A stretch of 9,121 nt of DNA from Avoscillospira sp045589035 (GCA_045589035.1 JAZNFJ010000108.1:1-9121), one strand, 5' to 3'; shown: positions 1-5,955, counted from the stretch's first letter. Notes: generated by a model from the sequence alone, not told the origin. Program-made: numbers and translations.

Positions 1-887
1 CAGCCGAACATGGTGCCGATGACACGGCCCTTGCCGCCTGCCAGAGAGATACCGCCGATGATGGAGCCGATGACGGCATCGAACTCATAGTTCTGGCCGT
101 TGGTAACAGCCACGGAGTTCAGACGGGACATCAGAACCAGACCGCCGAAGGTGGACAGGATACCGGCCAGCAGGAAGGTGCCGAAGTAATACAGCTTCAC
201 ATTGATGCCGGAGAAGAAAGCAGCTTCGCGGGAGCCGCCGACGGCATAGAGGTTACGGCCGACCTTGGTGTAGGAAGTGACAAACTGGGCAATGATGTAC
301 AGACCAAGCATCAGCAGCACGCAAATGGGGATGGTCTTGCCGATAAGTTTCTCCAGGAAGTAGCCGCGGCCCATCCATGCGATGGTTTCGGGCATGTTAG
401 GGATGGGAGTAGCCTGGGTCAGCAGCTTGGCCACGCCATAGCAAACATACTGGGTACCCAGGGTTGCGATAAAGGCGGGGATGCCGACATAGGCAGTCAT
501 AAAGCCGTTCCAGGAACCCAGCAGGATACCCAGAGCGAACATGATGACAATGCTCAGCCAGACAGGCAGGCCCACATTCTTCATGAGAATAGCGCCGACA
601 CAGCTGGTCAGACAGACCATACGTCCAAGGGACAGGTCAAAGTTACCGGTCAGCAGAATGATGGACTGACCAAGGGCGACAATGGCGACAGTGGAGCTCT
701 GCAGCAGGATGTTCTTCCAGTTCTGCAGGGTGAAGAAGTACTGTGCGCCGAACTTGATGTAGGAAATTGCCGAGAAGATGATGATCAGCAGCAAAATACC
801 AACAATGGACATATAGTCCTTGCTGAACTGGATGATTTTTGCGCCAACGCTGGACTTGTTACGCAAGGTTTCCGATTTTGTGCTCAT
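1..887 (-). CDS. Sugar-type ABC transporter permease (RbsC family), partial
   Basis: Integral membrane subunit of a high-affinity (ribose/xylose/galactose-type) ABC importer. The first 295 residues are visible and the C-terminus lies beyond the left edge. Translation from ATG at 887 gives a soluble N-terminus and then a hydrophobic segment near residues 26-44. Further membrane segments lie near 64-82, 108-124, 186-202 and 234-254. Family marks are GNFDLSLG (81-88), the cytoplasmic loop GRNLYAVGGSREAA (210-223) that contacts the ATPase, and IGGISLAGGKG (277-287). About 25-35 residues are probably missing compared with typical family members. The start is supported by AGGAGG at 901-896, eight bases upstream. 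The gene is the first one leftward from a divergent ROK regulator, so it probably leads its transcript. That is unusual, because the permease normally follows the ATPase gene. The substrate cannot be told from the sequence. Confidence 0.93.
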   Translation of the reverse strand, partial: MSTKSETLRNKSSVGAKIIQFSKDYMSIVGILLLIIIFSAISYIKFGAQYFFTLQNWKNILLQSSTVAIVALGQSIILLTGNFDLSLGRMVCLTSCVGAILMKNVGLPVWLSIVIMFALGILLGSWNGFMTAYVGIPAFIATLGTQYVCYGVAKLLTQATPIPNMPETIAWMGRGYFLEKLIGKTIPICVLLMLGLYIIAQFVTSYTKVGRNLYAVGGSREAAFFSGINVKLYYFGTFLLAGILSTFGGLVLMSRLNSVAVTNGQNYEFDAVIGSIIGGISLAGGKGRVIGTMFG

Positions 888-920
888 GAACTTTTCCTCC
901 TGATTTGTATAGGGTGCGGT

Positions 921-950
921 TTGTAAACATTCCTTTCGGAATGAAAACAA
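921..950. promoter_or_regulatory. Interrupted inverted repeat, candidate operator
   Basis: TTGT-aaa-CATTCC, a TTTC centre, then GGAATG-aaa-ACAA. Ten of the 13 base pairs in the arms match around centre 935.5. It lies 34 bases upstream of the permease start codon, so it suits a repressor site for that gene. On the minus strand the inner stem has a GAAA tetraloop, so it could also form an RNA hairpin in a transcript that begins farther upstream. The function is inferred. Confidence 0.5.
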
Positions 951-953
951 CAA

Positions 954-977
954 ATTTATTCGGCGGTCTAAATAAAT
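954..977. promoter_or_regulatory. ATTTATT-N10-AATAAAT dyad, candidate ROK operator
   Basis: The perfect 7-bp arms at 954-960 and 971-977 are separated by 10 bases. An AT-rich dyad with roughly this spacing fits the style of NagC/Mlc-type ROK operators. It sits just upstream of the -35 element of the ROK gene. A second dyad, GGCGG-N11-CCGCC (962-966/978-982), overlaps it. The assignment to the adjacent ROK protein is inferred from position and geometry. Confidence 0.45.
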
Positions 978-982
978 CCGCC

Positions 983-1011
983 TTGCAATTTTGCGGGCTC
1001 TGCGATACTAT
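983..1011 (+). promoter_or_regulatory. Sigma-A-like promoter of the ROK gene
   Basis: TTGCAA (983-988), a 17-base spacer and TACTAT (1006-1011). Transcription would start near 1018, only about 14 bases before the start codon at 1032 and right at the AAGGA ribosome binding site (1018-1022). Confidence 0.55.
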
Positions 1012-1031
1012 GGAGAAAAGGATGTGATACC

Positions 1032-2243
1032 ATGACACCCATGCTCCCCCGATCCGACCAGCGGGCTGTCTACTCCCAGCAGGTCATCAAGGATCGCAAC
1101 TCCACCCACTTGTTTAATCTGGTGCGCAAGCTTTCGCCCATTTCCAGAGCGGATCTTGCAAGAGTTTCCGGGCTCTCCCCCGCCACCGTAACGGTGCTGA
1201 TGGAAGAACTTCTGGAAAACCAATGGATCCGGGAACTGACTCCCGCTGTGACTCCGGGCGCCAGAGGCAGAAGACCGGTCCTTCTGGAGGTCAATGCCAC
1301 CGCCGGCTATGTCGCCACGCTGGAACTGCTCAGTCAGGGATATATCTGCACACTCTATGACATCTGCCAGAACAAGATCGCGGAACTCCGCTGTCAGGAT
1401 GCGCCGGGCGATGTGGATGATATCTGCCAGACCATGCAGCATCTGGCGGAACTGCGCGGTACAGAGCGGCTTCTGGGCATCCATATCCTCTACCCCGGCC
1501 TGTTTGACGGGGAAACCGGCCATCTGGGCTTTTCCGCCATGATTTCCGAGGAGAATATGGTGCGTGCGGACCTGCCGGATGTACTCCGCGGCGCATTTCC
1601 CAACGCCCACATTATGATCAGCAATACTTCCACAGCCATGGCCTATTCGGTCTATGCCGCCCACAGTCCGGACATTGCCGTTCCCCTGCTGGCACTTTCT
1701 GTCCACGAAGGCATCAATGCCGGTGTGGTCACAGATTCGCATACCTGCCTGCCTTTGGAAGCAGGGCATATTATCATCCGCCACGACGGACCACAGTGCA
1801 TGTGCGGCAACCGGGGCTGTCTGGAAACTCTCTGCTCCACCCCTGCCCTGTTCCGGGAAATTCAGAAGCAGGCTATGCCGGAAATTCAATTCCGGGATAC
1901 CTACGGCGCTTCCTGTAATCAGAATGCCATGGAAGCCGTGGCAGAAGCCTTCCACCGGAGTGATCCCAAAGTGGTCAAGGTTCTGGAGGACTATGCCTAT
2001 GCCCTCTGCTGCGGCATCGTCAGCATTGTTAATCTGTTTGCCGTCCAGTCGGTGCATATCGGCGGCGCCGTGCGGCAGCTGGGCCGCCCCTTCGCCGATC
2101 TGCTGGACAAGACCCTGCAGGAACATTTCCACATTATCACCAACCGGCAGCAGGTGACCATCGATCTCTTCGACGATGATCTGGAAGCCAGCCGGAAGGC
2201 GGCGGTCATGCTGACCATGGAGCATATCTTCCGGCGGAATTGA
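1032..2243 (+). CDS. ROK-family transcriptional repressor (NagC/XylR type)
   Basis: A 403-residue DNA-binding regulator that probably senses a sugar. The N-terminal winged helix-turn-helix covers about residues 15-68, with LSPISRADLARVSGLSPATV as the HTH core. The ROK sugar-binding fold follows from about 82. The zinc and sugar signature is complete: GH at 245-246, then CMCGNRGCLE (256-265), giving ligands H246, C256, C258 and C263. The ATP-binding DxGGT motif expected near 94-100 is replaced by VATLELL. The catalytic Asp of the ND motif is also gone, since the site reads SNTSTA at 197-202. The protein is therefore a regulator and not a kinase. A ribosome binding site (AAGGA) lies 9 bases before ATG 1032; a second ATG at 1041 is possible. 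It is divergent from a sugar ABC permease, its likely target. No terminator is visible after the stop codon. Confidence 0.93.
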   Translation: MTPMLPRSDQRAVYSQQVIKDRNSTHLFNLVRKLSPISRADLARVSGLSPATVTVLMEELLENQWIRELTPAVTPGARGRRPVLLEVNATAGYVATLELLSQGYICTLYDICQNKIAELRCQDAPGDVDDICQTMQHLAELRGTERLLGIHILYPGLFDGETGHLGFSAMISEENMVRADLPDVLRGAFPNAHIMISNTSTAMAYSVYAAHSPDIAVPLLALSVHEGINAGVVTDSHTCLPLEAGHIIIRHDGPQCMCGNRGCLETLCSTPALFREIQKQAMPEIQFRDTYGASCNQNAMEAVAEAFHRSDPKVVKVLEDYAYALCCGIVSIVNLFAVQSVHIGGAVRQLGRPFADLLDKTLQEHFHIITNRQQVTIDLFDDDLEASRKAAVMLTMEHIFRRN

Positions 2244-2302
2244 TTTGACCGTCAAAAAATATGCACCTGTCTACCTTAGTACCATTTTACTGCCGTAATG
2301 AA

Positions 2303-2365
2303 GTTTTGTCCAGAAAACAAAACCGCCCTACGCACCAAAATTACCATGTATTTTTTGGTAATTTT
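2303..2365. promoter_or_regulatory. Two inverted repeats upstream of the SDR gene
   Basis: The first is GTTTTGT (2303-2309) with ACAAAAC (2317-2323). The second and stronger one is AAAATTACCA (2337-2346) with TGGTAATTTT (2356-2365), perfect 10-bp arms around a 9-base T-rich spacer. The second ends about 26 bases before the likely -10 box, which suits an activator or repressor site. Neither is followed by a U-run typical of terminators. Confidence 0.45.
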
Positions 2366-2391
2366 CCATAAAACACCATCCATTCCCTTTG

Positions 2392-2397
2392 TATACT
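2392..2397 (+). promoter_or_regulatory. Likely -10 box (TATACT) of the SDR gene
   Basis: TATACT lies 35 bases upstream of the SDR start codon and matches the sigma-A -10 consensus at five of six positions. The expected -35 position (2369-2374, TAAAAC) is poor. Together with the upstream 10-bp dyad, this suggests a promoter that needs an activator. Confidence 0.4.
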
Positions 2398-2431
2398 CTG
2401 TTATTCTTGTTGTAATTTGGGAGGACAAACC

Positions 2432-3157
2432 ATGATATCACTAAAGGACAAAGTCATCCTTATCACCGGCGCATCCGGCGGTATCGGCTCTGAACTGGCG
2501 CGGCGGCTGGCACCTCTGGGGGTGCGCTTGATGCTTTGTGGCCGTGCAAAAGAGAAACTGGCCAAATTAAAGGAAGAAACCGATAATTTGGGTGCGGAAA
2601 CCGCTCTATGGGTCGGTGATATCACAGCAGAAGATGCACCTGCCGCCTGCATGCAGGCCGTTCTGGAGCAGTTTGGACAGCTGGATGTGCTGATCAATAA
2701 CGCAGGTCTTGCCCTGTCCTGCCCCCTGGAGCAGACCACAGCAGAACAGTTTGACCGGATCATGGCTCTGAATGTCCGTGCACCTTACTTCCTCTGTCAG
2801 AAAGCCCTGCCTGCTCTGCGGCAGTCTGACCATGCCACCATTGTGAACATTGCCTCCGTGGTGGGGCATAAAGGCTATCCTCTCCAGAGCGCCTATGCCG
2901 CTTCCAAGCATGCCCTCATCGGCATGACCAAGTCCCTTGCCAACGAAGTCTACCAAGAAGGCATCCGCGTCCATATCATCGCACCGGGCGCGGTCTACAC
3001 GGATATGGTGAAGATCTCCCGTCCCGATCTGACCTCCGAAGGTATGATCCTGGCAGAGGACATTGCCGACATTGCCCTGTTTTTGCTGACCCACCGCACC
3101 AATGCGGTCATCGACGAAATTGAAGTCCACCGGGCAGGTAAAGCACCATTTGCATAA
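2432..3157 (+). CDS. Short-chain dehydrogenase/reductase (SDR, classical)
   Basis: A cytosolic NAD(P)-dependent oxidoreductase of 241 residues, the usual size for classical SDRs. It shows the cofactor motif TGASGGIG (12-19), a Gly-Arg after strand two (37-38) that suggests NADP(H), D63 for the adenine ring and NNAG (89-92). The catalytic residues are N114, S142, Y155 and K159 (YAASK), followed by PG (185-186) and T190. The start is ATG 2432, seven bases after GGGAGG (2419-2424). A TTG five codons upstream would overlap that site and is not credible. The short C-terminal region (200-241) gives no substrate clue. It resembles 3-oxoacyl reductases only at family level, so no gene name is given. 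It stands alone between the ROK gene and a palindromic element. Confidence 0.9.
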   Translation: MISLKDKVILITGASGGIGSELARRLAPLGVRLMLCGRAKEKLAKLKEETDNLGAETALWVGDITAEDAPAACMQAVLEQFGQLDVLINNAGLALSCPLEQTTAEQFDRIMALNVRAPYFLCQKALPALRQSDHATIVNIASVVGHKGYPLQSAYAASKHALIGMTKSLANEVYQEGIRVHIIAPGAVYTDMVKISRPDLTSEGMILAEDIADIALFLLTHRTNAVIDEIEVHRAGKAPFA

Positions 3158-3170
3158 AGCTAATATAAAG

Positions 3171-3252
3171 CGGATTGCCACGCCGCCTCCGGCGACTCGC
3201 AATGACACCTTACCTTTGGTCATTGCGAGCAGCGAAGCTGCGTGGCAATCCG
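3171..3252. repeat. REP/REPIN-like palindromic element
   Basis: Two inverted arms. The left arm starts CGGATTGCCACG and ends CTCGCAATGACACC. The right arm starts GGTCATTGCGAGC and ends CGTGGCAATCCG. Each arm also holds its own small hairpin: CGCCG/CGGCG in the left arm (3181-3194) and GCAGC/GCTGC in the right (3230-3242). The inner stems differ in sequence but each is self-complementary, as in paired REP units. Similar CATTGCGAG...GGCAATCC palindromes are known as dispersed repeats in many bacterial genomes (recalled, not searched). It lies between the convergent SDR and ribbon-helix-helix genes and can serve as a transcription terminator for both. Confidence 0.8.
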
Positions 3253-3261
3253 TTTCTTTTC

Positions 3262-3432
3262 TTATTTATCCTCTTTCCCAATATTACCGTGTTTTTCCTC
3301 ATATGCCGTGATGCAGTCCCGAATCAAAATCAAGATCTGACTGTTGGCAGAACGACCTTCATAATCTGCGACCACATGGAGTTTATTCAGCATCTCTTCA
3401 TCAATTCGGATAGATAAACTCTTAACAGCCAT
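3262..3432 (-). CDS. Arc-type ribbon-helix-helix DNA-binding protein, 56 aa
   Basis: A tiny protein with the ribbon-helix-helix fold typical of Arc repressor and antitoxin-like regulators. The beta-strand region is KSLSIRID (4-11), helix 1 is EEMLNKLHVVADYEG (12-26) and helix 2 is ANSQILILIRDCITAYEEKHG (29-49). GRSANSQI (26-33) matches the Arc-family turn, where a GRSxNSxI pattern is characteristic. The protein is nearly all fold, with only a short charged tail. The start is ATG 3432, preceded by GGGG about 8-11 bases upstream. The upstream DNA carries repeated ATTTATT half-sites, so autoregulation is likely. It is divergent from a 51-aa gene and AT-rich compared with its neighbours, which suggests origin from a phage or mobile element. 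An antitoxin role is possible, but no toxin is recognisable nearby. Confidence 0.85.
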   Translation of the reverse strand: MAVKSLSIRIDEEMLNKLHVVADYEGRSANSQILILIRDCITAYEEKHGNIGKEDK

Positions 3433-3443
3433 ATAAACACCCC

Positions 3444-3470
3444 AAAATAAATTTATTTCATATTTATTTT
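3444..3470. promoter_or_regulatory. ATTTATT half-site array, candidate RHH operator
   Basis: Three copies of an 8-bp half-site lie immediately upstream of the ribbon-helix-helix gene: AAATAAAT (3445-3452), ATTTATTT (3451-3458) and ATTTATTT (3462-3469). The first two form a perfect 14-bp palindrome. The second and third are direct repeats spaced 11 bp, about one helical turn and the subsite spacing known for Arc. Binding by the adjacent protein is inferred. Confidence 0.5.
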
Positions 3471-3492
3471 AGGCTTATTCTGTGCTAATATT

Positions 3493-3521
3493 TTAATATG
3501 AACGCATATTGTATTTATAAT
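3493..3521 (+). promoter_or_regulatory. Promoter of the 51-aa gene
   Basis: Perfect -10 TATAAT (3516-3521), a 17-base spacer and a weaker -35 TTAATA (3493-3498). The spacer contains the dyad AATATG-AACG-CATATT (3495-3510), suitable for a repressor that blocks RNA polymerase. The expected transcript start is near 3528, at the AAGGAAG ribosome binding site. Confidence 0.6.
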
Positions 3522-3541
3522 ATATCTAAGGAAGTGTTTAT

Positions 3542-3697
3542 ATGGATGCTGATTATAAGAAAATGTATCTGACACTGTTTCAAGCCATTACATCTGCCCT
3601 TGAGACCATGGAACAATTGAACTTCGGTACGGCAAAAAGCATTCTGCAAAAAGGGCAGCAGGATGCGGAAGATATTTTTATAAACAGAGAAGATTAA
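3542..3697 (+). CDS. Hypothetical small protein, 51 aa
   Basis: A short acidic protein with no domain I can name with confidence. It is preceded by AAGGAAG (3528-3534), seven bases before ATG 3542, and by a good sigma-A promoter. It ends at a strong terminator, so it is very likely expressed. The sequence reads as two amphipathic helices: residues 4-25 (YKKMYLTLFQAITSALETME) and about 29-45 (GTAKSILQKGQQDAEDI), joined by LNFG. This resembles small hypothetical proteins with a LxNAxTDAL-like helix found in Bacillota, often near mobile elements (recalled, not searched). It has no signal peptide or membrane segment. It is divergent from the Arc-type regulator and shares its AT-rich composition, so the two probably travel together. 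Its function is unknown. A toxin is not excluded, but no known toxin family is visible. Confidence 0.8.
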   Translation: MDADYKKMYLTLFQAITSALETMEQLNFGTAKSILQKGQQDAEDIFINRED

Positions 3698-3735
3698 AGA
3701 GCAGATCCATCTTTCGATGGATCTGCTCTTTCTTT
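3696..3735. terminator. Bidirectional intrinsic terminator
   Basis: A perfect 16-bp stem (3696-3711/3716-3731) with a TTTC loop. The plus side ends CTCTTTCTTT. The minus side is followed by a T-rich tract. The stem overlaps the stop codon of the 51-aa gene and lies just beyond the transpeptidase stop, so it ends both convergent transcripts. Confidence 0.88.
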
Positions 3736-5140
3736 ATGCGTTTTCAGCAGGGGTTTGCTCTGCTTCTTCTGTTTCGATTTCCACTGCATGGACAATGACG
3801 GGAACGCCTACTTCAATTTTCTCAAAGATGGCAGCCATGGCATCTGTGGGCGTGTTGACGCAGCCGTGAGAACCGTTGGTTTCATAGAACTTGCCGCCGA
3901 AGTTTTCCCTCCATTCGGCATCATGGATGCCGTACAAGCCGTCGTAACCAACCCAGTAGTCCACATGGACGGAATAGTCGGGGGCAGTCAGCTGGCAGTC
4001 CGTATCCTTATTCTGGACGGCGTACAGACCAGGCCAGGTCCAGTAGCCCCAGGGAAGTCCCGTTACCACATCGGTGTAGGCCACCACTTCACCTTCATGG
4101 AAGAAGGTCATCTTCTGGCGGGTAATGTCTACTTCCACATAGGTATCGCCCAGTTCGTAGACTTCGCCGTTTCTCTTGACAATATAAGGCACTTTCAGTT
4201 CCGTGGCATCCAGCAGGCTGACTTTCTCAATCAGCTGCTCCAGCAGGGCTTCCTTGTCCAGTTCATAGGTGACCTGCAGGAAATCCAGTGTCACAGGACC
4301 GCGCTCGTAGCTGTCCAGAACGAAATCCACCGTGCCTTCGGGGCATTTTTCGACCCACTCGTCCACCAGCTGGCTCAGAGCTTCCGTATCCACGGTGCTC
4401 TTACCTTCCTCATCCACAGAAACCAGTGCCTGCAGGGGCAGTTCCACAGTTTCCGTCAGAAGTTTTACAGGCAGAACCAAGCCGTCAGTGGCTTTCTGCA
4501 GCATGGTCTTGTAATCAAATTCATCCTCAGCGGTCACCTGGGGCAGCAGATAGGCATCCAAAGCTGCCACATCGAAAGTTCTCTGCTCCACAGCATCCGG
4601 CTTCACCGCCCATTTGGACACGGTTTCCATCAGCTGCGGAATAACAACATCAAAATCCAGCTCCGTGCCGTAGACTTCCGGCACAAGGACATAGCCCTCG
4701 GCTTCCCACTGTGCCATAGCATCCACGGAAGCCTCCCGCTCACATTCCAGCAGGTCGATATAGATCCGGGTAGGGTCCAGTTCGTCTGCATCCAGCGTCA
4801 CAGTCCGATCTGCTTCCAAGGTTTTGAACAGCCACTGCTTCCAGATGGGCAAGTTGGCAAATTCCTCTGCAGACAGCCGTTCTTCATAAGAGAAGCATTC
4901 TTTTGCGGCAGTCTTGGCAGTTTCCAGCATGCCAAGGGTTTCCAGATCATACACGCCAACGGTTTCTTCACCCTCTGCAACGGTGAGGGCGGTCTGCTCC
5001 AGATTGGACAGCAAATTTTCGTACAGGATATGTGCCTGTGCCTGACGGCTGCGGCCCCAGACGGCTGCGCCGATTGCAGCGCCTGCCAGAGCAGCCAGCA
5101 CCAGCACCACCACAACAATCCAAATAATGACTTTTTTCAA
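3734..5140 (-). CDS. L,D-transpeptidase (YkuD) with N-terminal anchor
   Basis: A cell-wall enzyme that makes 3-3 cross-links between peptidoglycan stems, or attaches proteins to them, outside the membrane. It has 468 residues. A signal anchor covers about 4-28 (IIWIVVVVLVLAALAGAAIG). A long extracytoplasmic middle part follows, whose segment near 255-305 resembles the PG_binding_4 domain of Ldt enzymes such as that of Enterococcus faecium. The YkuD domain covers about 330-453. Its catalytic motif is complete: H406 in GIHD, then SHGCVN (424-429) with nucleophile C427. The tail (454-468) is Glu-rich. The start is TTG at 5140, chosen because GGAGGAG (5154-5148) lies seven bases upstream and the lysine-hydrophobic anchor follows directly. 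No in-frame ATG fits better. It follows yabR in the same direction, but an intrinsic terminator separates them. Confidence 0.92.
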   Translation of the reverse strand: MKKVIIWIVVVVLVLAALAGAAIGAAVWGRSRQAQAHILYENLLSNLEQTALTVAEGEETVGVYDLETLGMLETAKTAAKECFSYEERLSAEEFANLPIWKQWLFKTLEADRTVTLDADELDPTRIYIDLLECEREASVDAMAQWEAEGYVLVPEVYGTELDFDVVIPQLMETVSKWAVKPDAVEQRTFDVAALDAYLLPQVTAEDEFDYKTMLQKATDGLVLPVKLLTETVELPLQALVSVDEEGKSTVDTEALSQLVDEWVEKCPEGTVDFVLDSYERGPVTLDFLQVTYELDKEALLEQLIEKVSLLDATELKVPYIVKRNGEVYELGDTYVEVDITRQKMTFFHEGEVVAYTDVVTGLPWGYWTWPGLYAVQNKDTDCQLTAPDYSVHVDYWVGYDGLYGIHDAEWRENFGGKFYETNGSHGCVNTPTDAMAAIFEKIEVGVPVIVHAVEIETEEAEQTPAENA

Positions 5141-5162
5141 CTTTTTTCTCCTCCATTACCGG

Positions 5163-5189
5163 AAAAACGCCGCGACAGTCGCCGCGGCG
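5163..5189 (-). terminator. Intrinsic terminator between yabR and the transpeptidase gene
   Basis: On the minus strand, a 7-bp GC-only stem CGCCGCG/CGCGGCG (5189-5183/5174-5168) with an 8-base loop is followed by TTTTT (5167-5163). It lies 10 bases after the yabR stop codon and only eight bases before the transpeptidase ribosome binding site. There is no room for a promoter between them. Confidence 0.75.
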
Positions 5190-5199
5190 CAGTTTCGGA

Positions 5200-5646
5200 T
5201 TATCTTCTTCTTGTTTTGGTTTTCCGGTCGGAATACTGCTTCATACCGGAGATCTTGCTGTCGCTGTCCACCATGAACTGCTTGAGCATATCATCAAAGG
5301 TCTGGGGCTGTGCCGGCTGGGCAGGACGGGCAGGTCTTGCGGGACGACTGTCCTGTGCAGGACGGGGCCGGTCAAAACCCTGTCTGGGACGCTCGGAGTT
5401 CTGCCGCTGCGGTGCAGCCTGGGTGCGCCGAATGGAGAGATTGATTTTTTCATTCTCCAGACCGATGACCATAACCTTCACATCCTGACCTTCCGTCAGA
5501 TGTTCGCGAATGTCATTGACATAGGCATGGGTGATCTCGGAAATATGTACCATGCCGGTCTTGTTTTCCGGCAGGGCGATGAACGCACCGAACTTGGTAA
5601 TCGACTTGACTTTGCCCTCTAAAACGGCACCAACTGTTAACTCCAT
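5200..5646 (-). CDS. yabR: S1 RNA-binding domain protein, YabR type
   Basis: A 148-residue cytosolic protein. The N-terminal S1 (OB-fold) domain covers about residues 1-75: VGAVLEGKVKSITKFGAF, GMVHISEI (31-38) and the closing INLSIRRT. A linker rich in Arg, Pro, Ala and Gln (76-115, with PARPARPAQPAQPQ) follows. Then comes a conserved-looking tail DDMLKQFMVDSDSKI (118-132), ending in a basic stretch. This is the layout of B. subtilis YabR and its relatives such as general stress protein 13/CvfD, thought to bind RNA or ribosomes. Its position directly after divIC is the same as in Bacillus, which supports the name. The start is ATG 5646, with GGGGGA about 12 bases upstream. It lies 24 bases downstream of divIC. 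The linker is low-complexity and likely disordered. Confidence 0.88.
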   Translation of the reverse strand: MELTVGAVLEGKVKSITKFGAFIALPENKTGMVHISEITHAYVNDIREHLTEGQDVKVMVIGLENEKINLSIRRTQAAPQRQNSERPRQGFDRPRPAQDSRPARPARPAQPAQPQTFDDMLKQFMVDSDSKISGMKQYSDRKTKTRRR

Positions 5647-5670
5647 ATATTGAATATGTCCCCCTAATTG

Positions 5671-5955
5671 TTACCCTTGCTGACCCACATCATAGAACAC
5701 GATTTCGCCTCTGGAAACCATGCCCAGTTTCTGACGGGCAACCGCTTCGATACCTTCCTGTGTATCCAGATTATCGATGGCCTGCTCCAAACGGAAATTT
5801 CCCTGCTTTTCGGTGTCGATCTGGGACTGCAGAATTTCTGCTTCCGCCCGCTTCTCCATCACCTTGTTCTGGAGGGTAACAATGGCGAATGTGGAATACA
5901 CCACCAGAGCCAATATCAACAGCTTCATCAGCAGTGATGTGCGTTTGAACCGCAT
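5671..5955 (-). CDS. divIC: Septum formation initiator DivIC/FtsB family
   Basis: A small bitopic membrane protein of the divisome. DivIC forms a complex with FtsL and DivIB (FtsB/FtsL/FtsQ in Gram-negatives) and controls septal peptidoglycan synthesis. Here it has 94 residues: a basic cytoplasmic end (1-8), a membrane helix at about 9-27, and an extracellular coiled coil at about 28-63 with regular hydrophobics. The family ending is GIEAVARQKLGMVSRGEIVFYDV (positions 68-90). I set the start at ATG 5955, where AGGAGGG lies at 5969-5963, seven bases upstream. An in-frame GTG at 6003 would add 16 polar residues before the basic end and has no comparable site. The gene is shorter than B. subtilis DivIC (about 125 aa), mainly at the N-terminus. 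It overlaps the yabQ reading frame by 185 bases. Confidence 0.9.
   Translation of the reverse strand: MRFKRTSLLMKLLILALVVYSTFAIVTLQNKVMEKRAEAEILQSQIDTEKQGNFRLEQAIDNLDTQEGIEAVARQKLGMVSRGEIVFYDVGQQG

Noticed and set aside
1008..2255. A 415-codon minus-strand frame opposite the ROK gene
   Set aside because: The ROK protein on the plus strand has clear HTH and zinc motifs. The minus frame has none.
2244..2256. TTTGAC-C-GTCAAA palindrome right after the ROK stop codon
   Set aside because: A one-base centre cannot form a hairpin and there is no T-run, so it is not a terminator. A regulatory role would be speculation.
2417..2431. TTG start five codons upstream for the SDR protein
   Set aside because: It overlaps the GGGAGG ribosome binding site itself. 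ATG 2432 has proper spacing and gives the normal family N-terminus.
3755..5488. A 577-codon plus-strand frame opposite the transpeptidase and yabR
   Set aside because: It is antisense to two well-identified genes, with composition rich in His, Gln and Phe, typical of shadow frames.
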